Source: Hallella seregens ATCC 51272 (GTDB taxonomy: Bacteria; Bacteroidota; Bacteroidia; Bacteroidales; Bacteroidaceae). Taken from it: DNA of 64,000 nucleotides. The first letter of the stretch is position 1. Each line of letters begins with the position of its first letter. Shown in pieces: positions 51,492 to 60,215 of this stretch. Below the pieces are notes generated by a model, which saw only the letters and a program-made list of their open reading frames with translations, did not search any database and was not told where the DNA came from. Where the stretch lies: contig NZ_KI912452.1 in the NCBI RefSeq assembly GCF_000518545.1, positions 68,729-132,728 on the forward strand, in the 5' to 3' direction. The position numbers were made by a program, and so were the translations under genes.

Positions 51492-52400
51492 TTAATGTTT
51501 TCGTTTGCGGTACAGCAGCCCGGCGGCGGCCCCTGTGCAGAGCAGCCCGGCGAGCAGCAGCGCGCATGCCGCGGGGGTGAACCATCCGGGCTCCTGCCGT
51601 GGGCCGGCGGGCAGCAGAGCCGCCGGACGGCCGGTGATGAGGGGGCGGCTGTGCCCCGTGCTGTCGGTCAGCGTGGCGTGTTGCCAGGCCTCGGCGAGCA
51701 GGGCGGGGGTCATTTTGTCCTCGGGCTGGCCGGTCTTGTCGCCGCGTCCCAGCAGCAGAATGTCCCAGACGAGGCGTGCCCACGGGGCGTTTTGCGAGAT
51801 GTGGTGCAACACGTCGCGGTAGGTTCCGTTCAGGATGGGGGAGAGATGGTGGTAGGTCAGACGGTTGTTGGCCAGCGATTTCTCCACCATATAGATGCAC
51901 ATCGAGGCACAGTTCACGGCCGGATAGTCGTAGTCCCAGTGCGCCCCTGCGGCCACTTCCTGGTCCAGATTGCGCCAGAGCGTCTGCTTCTCCACGGGGT
52001 TCAGGTTGAGCCGGTAGGCCTTGACGCCGCGCCGTTCGGCCCGGTATTGCCGGAGAAACAGCGGTGTGGGGGCGGCCGCGAACCCGGCCTTGGCCCGGTG
52101 GAACAGCAGGCTGAGCGTGGCGCCGAGGTCGGTATCCATCTCGAACGTGAAGCTGTAGTCCAGCCCTTTGCTGGGGCATTCCAGCCGCAGGGCGGCGTGG
52201 CCGAAGGCCGAGTAGACCTCTCGGCCGGGCTCCACCACGAGCAGACTGGCCCGGATGAAGCCGGGCTCCAAGGCCTCGCGGGCCAGACGCGCACTGTCGG
52301 CAGCCGTCGGCGGCGGTGTCCCGACGGCTCCCCGGGCGTGCAGCGACGGTAGCCAGAGCAGGGCCACGAGCAGGAATGGCAGTCGCAGTCTACTGGGCAT
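51492..52400 (-). CDS. DUF4105 family membrane protein
   Basis: The 302-residue product has a signal peptide, a DUF4105 domain (about residues 50-220) with EVYSAFGHAALRLECPSKGLDYSF and the conserved Cys in YDYPAVNCASMCIYMVEKSL, and one C-terminal membrane helix (ACALLLAGLLCTGAAAGLLY) followed by RKRKH. The conserved His and Cys suggest a papain-like (NlpC/LRAT-type) hydrolase fold facing the periplasm, but the substrate is unknown. Its start overlaps the end of the FISUMP gene by 11 bases. Confidence 0.85.
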   Translation of the reverse strand: MPSRLRLPFLLVALLWLPSLHARGAVGTPPPTAADSARLAREALEPGFIRASLLVVEPGREVYSAFGHAALRLECPSKGLDYSFTFEMDTDLGATLSLLFHRAKAGFAAAPTPLFLRQYRAERRGVKAYRLNLNPVEKQTLWRNLDQEVAAGAHWDYDYPAVNCASMCIYMVEKSLANNRLTYHHLSPILNGTYRDVLHHISQNAPWARLVWDILLLGRGDKTGQPEDKMTPALLAEAWQHATLTDSTGHSRPLITGRPAALLPAGPRQEPGWFTPAACALLLAGLLCTGAAAGLLYRKRKH

Positions 52401-53091
52401 CGCGCACGTATCTCACGCTCATCTGGTAGCCGTCGGGCTCGGTGCTCTCGCGGCAAACCTCGTTGCGGCCGTAGAACAGCTTGCGGAAGAAGTAGAACTC
52501 GCCCTCCTTGCCCGTGTCTTTGGTGGCTGTCCAGTAGTAGGCCATCTCGCCCATGTGTCGCCAGCCCGGCATGCTCATGATGGTGTGGGCCGTGTAATAG
52601 CCGCCGAGCAGCAGGTTCAGGGCGCAGGTGTCGCCTTTCATGGTGAGCATGTTGTGGGCAATGCGCCCGCGCCATTCGCGTTGCCGGGTGTCGCTTGGGC
52701 TCATGCCCAACTGCTGTTCCAGCTGTTGCCAGTCCTCGTCGGTGGGCAGCCGCCAGCCCTCCGGACAGGCGGCCTGGGCCCCTTTCAGGGTGTAGAGGCG
52801 GCCGTAGAGGGTCAGATGCTTGGTGCTTCGGGGGTTCTTCTCGTAGTCTTCGGTATCGAGATACACGGTGCTTTCACTGCCGGCGTCGTACCGGTAGTTG
52901 TCGGTCATCCAGTCCTGGCGGCCATACCGCACCCAGCCGTAGGTCTGCCCGTCGCGCGTGTCGGTGTAGCTGCCGGCCGCTGCGGGCTGCACTTTGGCGG
53001 GTGTGGCGTCGTCGTCGTTGCCGCAGGCCGTGAGAAAGGTCAGGCCTAAAACCGCGAGCAGCAGTGCGCTGCATGTATAAATCCTGTTCAT
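52390..53091 (-). CDS. FISUMP-domain lipoprotein
   Basis: The 233-residue product is a lipoprotein (MNRIYTCSALLLAVLGLTFLTA-C) with a FISUMP (Fibrobacter succinogenes major paralogous) domain. Hallmarks are the opening DGQTYGWVRYGRQDWMTDNY, the LYTLKGAQAACPEGWRLPTDEDW motif and the closing YYWTATK...GYQMSVRYVRD. FISUMP domains are probably surface binding modules. The upstream open frame to 53181 overlaps the preceding gene and is not used. Confidence 0.9.
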   Translation of the reverse strand: MNRIYTCSALLLAVLGLTFLTACGNDDDATPAKVQPAAAGSYTDTRDGQTYGWVRYGRQDWMTDNYRYDAGSESTVYLDTEDYEKNPRSTKHLTLYGRLYTLKGAQAACPEGWRLPTDEDWQQLEQQLGMSPSDTRQREWRGRIAHNMLTMKGDTCALNLLLGGYYTAHTIMSMPGWRHMGEMAYYWTATKDTGKEGEFYFFRKLFYGRNEVCRESTEPDGYQMSVRYVRDAQ

Positions 53092-53134
53092 CGTCTTGTC
53101 TTTTGAATCTTGGTGGATGGTTGCTCGGGACGCG

Positions 53135-54034
53135 TCAGGCCACGTAGCCCAGCGCGGCCAGCACCTGGCGCACGATGGCAAACTTGGCCATCACCACCGA
53201 ATACCTGCCGTAAGTGTTGGCCAGCCAGGCGTCGTCGTAGAGAATGGCCGAAGTGATGAAGGCCGAAAGATCGGAATCTTGCGAGGGGAACGAGCCCGGT
53301 GTGCCGCCCGAACTGATGAAGCCCAGCTGGGCAAGCTCGTCTGCAGAGCCCTTGATGCCGGCGCTGGTGTAGGTGCGGTTGTAGTAATTGGCGCTGTGGG
53401 CATAGAACGCACGGAAGGCGTTGGTGTTGTTCTTGGCGGCCTGTGCCACCAGCGTGTTGAGCACGCGACCGGCAAAATTCTTCTTCTGCGCCTCGGTGCG
53501 GGGACGCTGCAACAGGTAGTTGGCGGCCACGGCCACGCACCGTTCGTTGGCCACGGCATAGGGTGTGGTGGTCACTTTGTTGCTCGTCGTCACGGAAATG
53601 CGGTTGCACAGGAAGAACGAGTAGGGCTTGAGGCGCTTCGTGGCATGGGGCAGGATGTAGTCTTTGACGAACTGCGCCATCTCGGTCTGCTCTTTCTCGG
53701 TGGTGAGATACGTGAAGCTGTAGACCGAAGAGGAGTTGGAAGAGCTGCCGATGTCGTAGGCCAGGTCGATGGTTTCCGTGAAGTAGCGGGGCTGTCCGGT
53801 GATGTCTGTGCCCTGGTACACGCGCTGCAACGTGTCGTTGAACAGCAGGTAGCTGCCTGTTTCACCGAAGAATCGGCGGCGCAGGGCGGCCGTGGAGCTC
53901 TGGTCGCTGTCGGCCGGCTGGAACAGCAGCGAGGGGTTGTCATAGCTGATTGCCGGCGTGTCCTCGCTGCCGCAAGCGGCAAGAACCGTGGCGGCAACCG
54001 CCAGCAGGGAGAGGAGGTATGCTTGGGTCTTCAT
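53135..54034 (-). CDS. SusCD-linked lipoprotein, metallohydrolase-like without HExxH
   Basis: The 299-residue product is a lipoprotein (MKTQAYLLSLLAVAATVLAA-C). Its layout, with RRRFFGETGSYLLFNDTLQRVY near the start and QFVKDYILPHATKRLKPYSFFLC in the middle, resembles the SusD-associated zinc metallohydrolase lipoproteins of Bacteroidota. However, no HExxH motif is present anywhere; the expected region reads LNTLVAQAAKNNTNAFRAFYAH. It may be a binding-only relative or a different family. It lies third in the susCD operon, 23 bases after susD. Confidence 0.6.
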   Translation of the reverse strand: MKTQAYLLSLLAVAATVLAACGSEDTPAISYDNPSLLFQPADSDQSSTAALRRRFFGETGSYLLFNDTLQRVYQGTDITGQPRYFTETIDLAYDIGSSSNSSSVYSFTYLTTEKEQTEMAQFVKDYILPHATKRLKPYSFFLCNRISVTTSNKVTTTPYAVANERCVAVAANYLLQRPRTEAQKKNFAGRVLNTLVAQAAKNNTNAFRAFYAHSANYYNRTYTSAGIKGSADELAQLGFISSGGTPGSFPSQDSDLSAFITSAILYDDAWLANTYGRYSVVMAKFAIVRQVLAALGYVA

Positions 54035-54057
54035 GCGTTGATATGCTTGTGAGGGGG

Positions 54058-55689
54058 TTAATACACTTTGACGGTGGTATAAGTACGCCACTGATTGCCG
54101 TTGCCGGGCATGCCGACGTTGAACTCCAGTACCTCGGTGGGCATGGGAAGCGTCCATGAAGCATCGTCCTCGGTGAGCACGAAGCGGCGCGTTTCGGTGG
54201 GTTCCTGCGAGGTATGGTTCTTATAATAGGTGTAGTCGTGGGTGATGGCGATGCGGCTTGGCTGCACGCTGCATACGCGGTAACGGCGCAGGTCGAACCA
54301 GCGTTGGCCCTCGAGCACGAACTCGCGGCGGCGCTCCTTGCGGACAAGAGCCACCAAATCGGCATCCGACACGCCGTCGAGCGATAGCTCGGGAGCCCCG
54401 GCCTTGTAGCGGGCGGCCATCTGTTGCAGCAGGGCGGCCCGGGCCTCGGCGCTGTGTCCCAGGCAGGCCTCGGCCTCGGCAAGGTTCAGATACGCTTCCG
54501 ATGACCGTAGCCAGAAGAGCGACGAAATGGGCGACTTGTCGCGTTCAAGGCCGGCATAGTAGGCCTTGTAGTAGTACTCCTTGTCTGTTATGTCCAAATC
54601 CGTGTTCTTGTTGCCTACGGCACGCTTGGTGAGCCCGTGGAAAGTGCCCAAGTTCCAGAACCATTGGGCGCGGCGTTGGTCGTTGGCACTGTAGGTGTTG
54701 TACTGGTCGTCGGACACCGTGAGGCCCAGAGCACCCGACAAGAGCAGGCAGGGAACGTCGTCGCCGCCCATGGAGAAGATGTTCTCGGGATTGGTTTTCG
54801 TCATGAAAGCGACTGAGTTGCCGTTGAGGTTCATCAGGGTGGGGTGCTCGGCAATGGCCTTACGGGCATACTCGACGGCCTTGTCCCAGTTCTGCATGTA
54901 CAGGTAGACGCGGCTCCGCAGCAGGTGCACGGCCACGGAGTCGGCCCGATAGATGCTCTTCTTGGGTGCGGTGTACTGCGACAGGCGGGTGTCGGCTTCC
55001 TGCAGGTCGGCCAGCACCTGGTCGTAGGTTTCCTGCACGCTGTTGCGGCCGAATATCCTGTTTTCCACCTCGGGCGTGGTCTTGAGCGTCACGCCCAAGT
55101 CGGTGGCGGCGGTGGAAGGACGGTAAGGTTGGCCGTAGATATTGACGAGCCAGAAGTAGTAGAAGGCGCGCAGGAAGTAGGCTTCGCCCGTTACCTTGAG
55201 GTAGCCCTGCCGCTCGTCCTCGGTCGTCTGGGGCAGTTTCTCGGCCTTGGCAAGGATGTTGTTGGCCACGTTGATGGCGTTGTACACCTTAGTCCACTCG
55301 GTGTTCTCGGCATAGGCATCGGTGTAGGTCTCGTTCTGCCCCGACCGCTGCTGCCACGTGTAGTAGCCGAAGATGTAGTAATGGGGCTCGTAAGCGGCGG
55401 TAGTGCCTTGGGTATTGACCTCGTGCACCTCGTCGCCGACGAGATGCAGGAACGTGCCGTAGTTCACGGCACCCACATATTCGTATTGTTCGCTCGGCTT
55501 CACGGGCATGTAGCAGCTGCCCACGAGCAGCTCGTTCATGTCTTGCCAGGAGCGCACGTAGTCTTGGTCTTGCGAGGTGGCCTCCAGAAAGTCGCCACAA
55601 CCGGAGAGCAGCAGCGTGAGGGCGGCCAGGCTGCCGCCGGCCACGCTACGGCCGATATGCTTGAAAAAATGGTTCATCATTGCTGCCAT
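54058..55689 (-). CDS. SusD/RagB-family nutrient-binding lipoprotein
   Basis: The 543-residue surface lipoprotein (lipobox LLLSGC) has the SusD fold: N-terminal helices with TPR-like repeats, including VYNAINVANNILAKAEKL and GEAYFLRAFYYFWLVNIYGQPYR. The C-terminal half contains SSEAYLNLAEAEACLGHS and RRREFVLEGQRWFDLRRYRV. It caps the SusC channel and captures the ligand. The start codon (55689) lies 2 bases after the susC stop, showing tight coupling. The ligand is unknown, and no glycoside hydrolase is linked. Confidence 0.95.
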   Translation of the reverse strand: MAAMMNHFFKHIGRSVAGGSLAALTLLLSGCGDFLEATSQDQDYVRSWQDMNELLVGSCYMPVKPSEQYEYVGAVNYGTFLHLVGDEVHEVNTQGTTAAYEPHYYIFGYYTWQQRSGQNETYTDAYAENTEWTKVYNAINVANNILAKAEKLPQTTEDERQGYLKVTGEAYFLRAFYYFWLVNIYGQPYRPSTAATDLGVTLKTTPEVENRIFGRNSVQETYDQVLADLQEADTRLSQYTAPKKSIYRADSVAVHLLRSRVYLYMQNWDKAVEYARKAIAEHPTLMNLNGNSVAFMTKTNPENIFSMGGDDVPCLLLSGALGLTVSDDQYNTYSANDQRRAQWFWNLGTFHGLTKRAVGNKNTDLDITDKEYYYKAYYAGLERDKSPISSLFWLRSSEAYLNLAEAEACLGHSAEARAALLQQMAARYKAGAPELSLDGVSDADLVALVRKERRREFVLEGQRWFDLRRYRVCSVQPSRIAITHDYTYYKNHTSQEPTETRRFVLTEDDASWTLPMPTEVLEFNVGMPGNGNQWRTYTTVKVY

Positions 55690-55691
55690 GT

Positions 55692-58600
55692 TTAGAAGTT
55701 GATGTTGACGCTCAGCGTGTAACTGGGCGTGTCGGAGAGCTGCACCTGCGAGAATCCGCCCTGTGTGGGCGTCTGTCCGCGCAGGGCTCTGTCGCACCAG
55801 GTCTTGAGATTGTAGCCTGTCAGCGTCAGGGCCAGCCGGTCGAGCTTGAGCCGTGCCAGCTGTTTGGCCGTGAACTCATAGGTGAGCGAGAGGGTGGAGA
55901 GCTTCACATAGTCGGCGCTTACCACGCGGGCTGAGCTGTAGTCGTACATGGTGTAGTAGTTGCCCGTGGTGACGGGGCCCGTTTTCCAGACGGTGTTTCG
56001 GTTGTCGCCCCAGTGGTTGGCATAGTAAAAGTTGAAGTTGATATTGCCGCTGCCCATGATGGCGGGGATGTTGGTGGCGGCCTCGTCGCCGGGTTTCATC
56101 CATCGGTTCATCAGGTCGCGGTTCACGTTTTGCTCCGAACTGTAGGCGGTGCTGCCTTGTGCACCGGTGAATCCGTCGAACAGACGGAAGAGGCGTGTGC
56201 TGGCTCCGAAGTTGTAAAGCAGCGTGGCGCTGAGCCTCCACTGCTTGTAGGTGACGGTGTTGGAGATGCTTCCCGTGAGGTCGGGCTCGCGCTTGCCCGA
56301 GGGCGTGAGCAGGGTGGTGTAGAGGTCGTACTTGCTCGATTGCGAGAACTCCCGCTGGCGGTCCTCCAGGTCTTCAAAGATGGGGCCGCCGTCTACAGGG
56401 CTCAGCCCGAGGAACTTGTACGACCAGAACGTGCCCACGGGCTGGTCGTCGACCACGGCTGTACCGTTAAGAAAGTTGCCCAACTCGTACTCTTCGGCGC
56501 CCGGCGCCGACTTGATCTTGTTGTACATCTTGCTCAGACTGCCCGAGAATATCCAGTAGAAGTTACGCATCTTCACGGGCGTGGCGGTGAGGGTGAAGTT
56601 GAATCCGCTGTTGGTCACGGTGCCGCCGTTGATGACATAGGAGGTGTAACCGTTGATGTCGGATATGGTTTTGTTCATGAAAGCGTCGGTGGTCTTCTTG
56701 TAATAGTACTCTGCTTCGAGCTGCAGCCGGTTGTCGAGGAGCGACGCTTCCAGGCCCACGTTGGTGCTGTGGGTCTTTTCCCAGTCGAGGTCGGGGTTGG
56801 CAAAGGCGACCACTGTCGAGGTCATCTCGTTATAATAAGCGTCCATTTGTCCCTTGCGGATGATGAGTTCGGAGGTCTGTCCGTCGAGCATATTGCCCTG
56901 TTCGCCGTAGCTTGCCTTGAGGTTCAGGGCGTTGAGCCACTTGGGTTTCAGGCCGAGGATGCTGATGAGGTTGGCGTTGCCCGATACCGACCAGATGGGC
57001 AGCAGGTTCTCGTTGCTGCGCGAACCGAACTTGTTGGAGCCGTCGAAGCGTCCGTTCACATTGGCCGTGAAGAGGTCGCGGAAGCTGTAACTCAGCGTGG
57101 CATAGGCCGAAAGGATGTTGCTTCGCGTGTCGGTGATGGTGGGTGTGTTGGTCTGCATCCAGTTCCAATAGGCGGTGTAGCTGGTGGGTATGTTGGTGGC
57201 AAACGAGCGTCCGCGGTCGGCGTAGTAGCCGCGTTGAGTGTAGGAATCGCCCGTGTAGTGGCTGCCGCTGGCCTCGAAACCGAGGGCCACGTTGACGTTG
57301 TGCTGCATCAGCGGCCCGAAGTATTTGTTGTAGTTGCCCTGCAGGCGCGTGGTCCAGCCCACGGTTTTGTTGGTTTGTTGGCCGAACTGTCCGCCGTAGG
57401 GCAGGTTGCTGTCCGTGGGAATCTCCTCGCCGTACTCGGCCCGTCGCAGCGAGCCTACGTAGTGGCTCTGCTCGCCCCACCAGTTCTCGATGGTGGCGTT
57501 CTGCACGTTGGCCGACACGACGGCATTGAAAAACAGCTCGTCCAGCGGCTGGTAGCGCAGGTTGAGCGTGGTGGTCACGGCACCGGTGTTCTGGCGTATG
57601 GAGCTGTTGTCGAGCTCGTTGAGCACGTTGAAGCGCAGGTATCCGTTGTATGTGCCCTGCCCCTCCCGCTGGTAGTAGTAGTAGCTGCCGTCAGCGTTGT
57701 AGGCGGGGATGGTGCGGCTGGTGTGGTACGCATAGTCGATGGGGTTCACCTCCGTCTGGTTGTATTTGCGCTTGTTCAGATAGCCGTTGATGTTCATTTC
57801 GAACTTGAACTTCGAGCTCAGGTCCAGATCCACCTTGGCCATGGCCGTGTAGCGGTCGTTCATATTGTTGTCGATCACGTCGTCCGAGCTGGTGTAGCCC
57901 ACGGAAGTGTAGTAGCGTGCTTTCTCCGAACCGCCCGAGACACTCACGCTGTGGTCGTGCGAGAAGGAGTTGTGGGTCAGGATGTCGAACCAGTCGGTGT
58001 TACGCGTTTCCATCTGCTGCACGCGCCGCTCGAACTCCTCCTGCGTGATGAGGCCCGAGTAAAGCTGGCTCAACGCCTCCTCGTAGCCCACCTTGGCCAT
58101 GCCCGAGGGGTAGACGTAGTGTTGTGCGGCGAGGTACTGCGAGAACTGCACGCGCTCCGAGGAGTTCATCAGGTTGATCTTGCTGTCGGTGTAATAGGGC
58201 CGCTTGCGCAGGGTGAACTGTCCGGTGTAGCTCACGATGGCCTTGCCCTCGCGGCCGCTCTTGGTGGTCACCACGATGACGCCGTTGGCCGCGCGCGTGC
58301 CGTAGAGGGCCGTGGCGGCGGCGTCCTTGAGCACGTCGATGCGCTTGATGTCCTGCGGATTGATGCCGGCGATGGCGTTTCCGATGCGGTTAATGTAGTC
58401 GGGGTCGTTGAGCACGTCGGACGTGAGCTCCACGGGGTCGGTGATGATGATGCCGTCTACCACCCAGAGGGGCTCGCGGTTGCCCACGAGTGTCGAGGTG
58501 CCGCGGATGCGAATCTTGCTTGTAGCGTTGATCTCGCCCGAGCCGGTGAAGGAGATGAGGTCGGGAATCTTGCCCTCAAGCATCTTTGAAATGTCGCTCA

Positions 58601-59036
58601 CGCCGCCTATTTCGAGCTCGCTCATGTCCTTGGACGTGACCGACGAGGTGAGGTTGCGGCGGTCGAGCTGCTGGTAGCCGGTGATGACTACACCCTCCAG
58701 CGTCTCGCTGGCATCCTCCATGGCGACGAGGCATGCGTCCTTGTAGTTGCCCGACCAATGGGCTGGTTTCATGCCGATATAGGTGATGTCCACGGTGATG
58801 CGGTCGCTCTTGGCGCGGAGACTGAACTTTCCGTCCACGTCGGTCACCGTGGTTTCGTTGTGGGTCTTGTCTTTCACGATGGCGCCGGTCAGTGGCTCTC
58901 CCTTGTCGTCCACCACGATGCCCTCCAGCCTCCGTTCGGGCTCGTTCTGGGTTTGGGCGATGGCGGGGACGGTGAGAAGAAGCGCGAGGAGAAACGTGAT
59001 GGCGGCGGCCATACGTCCTATAGAACTTTTTTGCAT
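55692..59036 (-). CDS. SusC/RagA-family TonB-linked outer membrane receptor
   Basis: The 1114-residue protein is a full SusC transporter. After a signal peptide (ITFLLALLLTVPAIAQ) come a carboxypeptidase-regulatory-like domain (GIVVDDKGEPLTGAIVKD), a plug with KIRIRGTSTLVGNREPLWVVDG and DVLKDAAATALYGTRAANGVIVVTTK, and a barrel ending SYTLSVNINF. It imports ligands bound by SusD using TonB energy. A TAACTTTG -7 box at 59084-59091 (minus strand) lies upstream. Neither an anti-sigma/ECF pair nor a hybrid two-component regulator is adjacent. Confidence 0.97.
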   Translation of the reverse strand: MQKSSIGRMAAAITFLLALLLTVPAIAQTQNEPERRLEGIVVDDKGEPLTGAIVKDKTHNETTVTDVDGKFSLRAKSDRITVDITYIGMKPAHWSGNYKDACLVAMEDASETLEGVVITGYQQLDRRNLTSSVTSKDMSELEIGGVSDISKMLEGKIPDLISFTGSGEINATSKIRIRGTSTLVGNREPLWVVDGIIITDPVELTSDVLNDPDYINRIGNAIAGINPQDIKRIDVLKDAAATALYGTRAANGVIVVTTKSGREGKAIVSYTGQFTLRKRPYYTDSKINLMNSSERVQFSQYLAAQHYVYPSGMAKVGYEEALSQLYSGLITQEEFERRVQQMETRNTDWFDILTHNSFSHDHSVSVSGGSEKARYYTSVGYTSSDDVIDNNMNDRYTAMAKVDLDLSSKFKFEMNINGYLNKRKYNQTEVNPIDYAYHTSRTIPAYNADGSYYYYQREGQGTYNGYLRFNVLNELDNSSIRQNTGAVTTTLNLRYQPLDELFFNAVVSANVQNATIENWWGEQSHYVGSLRRAEYGEEIPTDSNLPYGGQFGQQTNKTVGWTTRLQGNYNKYFGPLMQHNVNVALGFEASGSHYTGDSYTQRGYYADRGRSFATNIPTSYTAYWNWMQTNTPTITDTRSNILSAYATLSYSFRDLFTANVNGRFDGSNKFGSRSNENLLPIWSVSGNANLISILGLKPKWLNALNLKASYGEQGNMLDGQTSELIIRKGQMDAYYNEMTSTVVAFANPDLDWEKTHSTNVGLEASLLDNRLQLEAEYYYKKTTDAFMNKTISDINGYTSYVINGGTVTNSGFNFTLTATPVKMRNFYWIFSGSLSKMYNKIKSAPGAEEYELGNFLNGTAVVDDQPVGTFWSYKFLGLSPVDGGPIFEDLEDRQREFSQSSKYDLYTTLLTPSGKREPDLTGSISNTVTYKQWRLSATLLYNFGASTRLFRLFDGFTGAQGSTAYSSEQNVNRDLMNRWMKPGDEAATNIPAIMGSGNINFNFYYANHWGDNRNTVWKTGPVTTGNYYTMYDYSSARVVSADYVKLSTLSLTYEFTAKQLARLKLDRLALTLTGYNLKTWCDRALRGQTPTQGGFSQVQLSDTPSYTLSVNINF

Positions 59037-59279
59037 ATCAAAAAAACCAAACTTGTATTTCTAACACTTATCGAAACGCGCTGCAAAGTTATGCAATCTA
59101 TTTCAAATAAACATGAAATAGGTTGAAAAGATGATAAATTTTAACCCTGGACGGGCCGTAAACGTAGAGTTGAACAGAATGGGATGGGGTCTCCGGAACG
59201 CCGCCGCGGGTGCGCAATGGGGTAGCTTCGGGTGTACGACGGGGCCGCGGCGGCGTTGCGGCTGCGGCGCAGGGGGCCT

Positions 59280-59367
59280 GCGTTTGCGCCGTAACGGCGT
59301 GGCGTTTGCGGTGAAATCGCGTGGCGTTTGCGCCGTGATCGCGATGCGTTTACGGCGCGATGGCCGG
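59280..59367 (+). repeat. 22-bp-periodic array, locus D
   Basis: Four direct units start at 59280, 59302, 59324 and 59346, each beginning gcgtttgcg or gcgtttacg. The units carry the same gcgtttgcg / gtgatcgcg elements as the other arrays. Confidence 0.8.
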
Positions 59368-59381
59368 GCCTGAAAAGCATG

Positions 59382-59416
59382 GCGGCTGTGTGAACCGGTG
59401 AAGTTCACACAGCCGC
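59382..59416 (-). terminator. DUF1893 gene terminator
   Basis: A perfect 14-bp stem (59382-59395 with 59403-59416) with a 7-nt loop lies about 50 bases after the DUF1893 stop. On the minus strand it is followed by CATGCTTTTC, a weak T-tract. Confidence 0.75.
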
Positions 59417-59467
59417 GAAAGGAAGAACGGGGACGGGCCGCGGCGTGACGGGCCGGCGGCCGGCGGG

Positions 59468-59824
59468 TCAGGCCACGGCCTCGGCCATCTCGCCGAGCTT
59501 GCGCCAGATGTTGAGGAAAGTCTGGTGGTCCACCTTTTTCTCGCATTTCACCACGATGCCGGCATCGCGCAGCACGTCGAAGGCTTGCTGTGAAATGATG
59601 TCGGCATAGACCTCGGCCACGCCGCCGTCCACCATCATGCGGGCGGCGGAACGGCCTACGGCCTTGACGGCCAGCTTGGCGTCGAGGAAGAGCTCGGGCT
59701 CTTCGTTGATAAGGTTGTAGAGACGGCGCACTCCGTGACCATTGAAAGTGCGGATATTGCCCTCGTGTAAAATCACAAGCGAGCACTGTTCAATATGTAG
59801 GGTGTCGATCAATTCCTGCATCAT
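59468..59824 (-). CDS. DUF1893 domain protein
   Basis: The 118-residue product matches the DUF1893 family, with CSLVILHEGNIRTFNGHGVRRLYNLI and the core LAVKAVGRSAARMMVDGGVAEVYADIIS. The family resembles cytidine-deaminase-like folds structurally, but I see no zinc-binding triad here. Function is unknown. It has its own -7 box (TATATTTG, 59856-59863, minus strand) and terminator. Confidence 0.88.
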   Translation of the reverse strand: MMQELIDTLHIEQCSLVILHEGNIRTFNGHGVRRLYNLINEEPELFLDAKLAVKAVGRSAARMMVDGGVAEVYADIISQQAFDVLRDAGIVVKCEKKVDHQTFLNIWRKLGEMAEAVA

Positions 59825-59915
59825 AGGTCTGTAATTTTATGGGTTTCCTATGCGGCAAATATAGCGATTATTTCCCTAAACGGTGTCATGTAAAGCGAAA
59901 AATGCCGTCATCGCG

Positions 59916-60203
59916 TCAAGTTGGGCGGATATAGCCGTGCAGCGCATCGACATATTGCGCGAAAGCGTCGCGTCCCTGGGGGGTCATGCGGCAGAGCGTG
60001 CAGGGCCGCCGGCCGCGGAATGTCTTCTCCACGTCGATGTATCCGGCCTTGGCCAGCTTGTCTATCTGGATGCTTAGATTGCCTGCCGTGGCCCCCGTCT
60101 GCGTGCGCAGGTAGGGGAAGTCGGCCTCCGTGACGTCCAGAAGTATCGACATGACGGCCAGTCGCAGCTCGCTGTGGAGCAGGGGATTGAGGGGTTGAAA
60201 CAT
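59916..60203 (-). CDS. Winged-helix transcriptional regulator
   Basis: The 95-residue product is a single winged-helix domain of the MarR/ArsR-like type (HTH_34): NPLLHSELRLAVMSILL, the recognition helix region TAGNLSIQIDKLAKAGYIDVEKTF, and the wing RRPCTLCRMTPQGRDAFAQYV. Proteins of this type usually sit next to a small membrane protein or ABC transporter and repress their own operon. Here it follows the membrane protein gene by 12 bases. A dyad in the shared promoter is a candidate operator. Confidence 0.9.
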   Translation of the reverse strand: MFQPLNPLLHSELRLAVMSILLDVTEADFPYLRTQTGATAGNLSIQIDKLAKAGYIDVEKTFRGRRPCTLCRMTPQGRDAFAQYVDALHGYIRPT

Positions 60204-60215
60204 GGCGATTGGGAT

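Larger units (their letters stand above)
59037..59467. other. Intergenic region upstream of susC
   Basis: The 431 bases hold the likely susC -7 box (59084-59091), an AT-rich stretch, a GC-rich part with four tandem 22-base repeats (59280-59367), and the terminator of the DUF1893 gene (59382-59416). Short ORFs across the repeats are a by-product of their periodicity. Confidence 0.7.

Noticed and set aside
59131-59380. Small genes in the region upstream of susC
   Set aside because: The open frames arise from the 22-bp periodic repeat and exist in several frames on both strands, without promoter or protein-like sequence.
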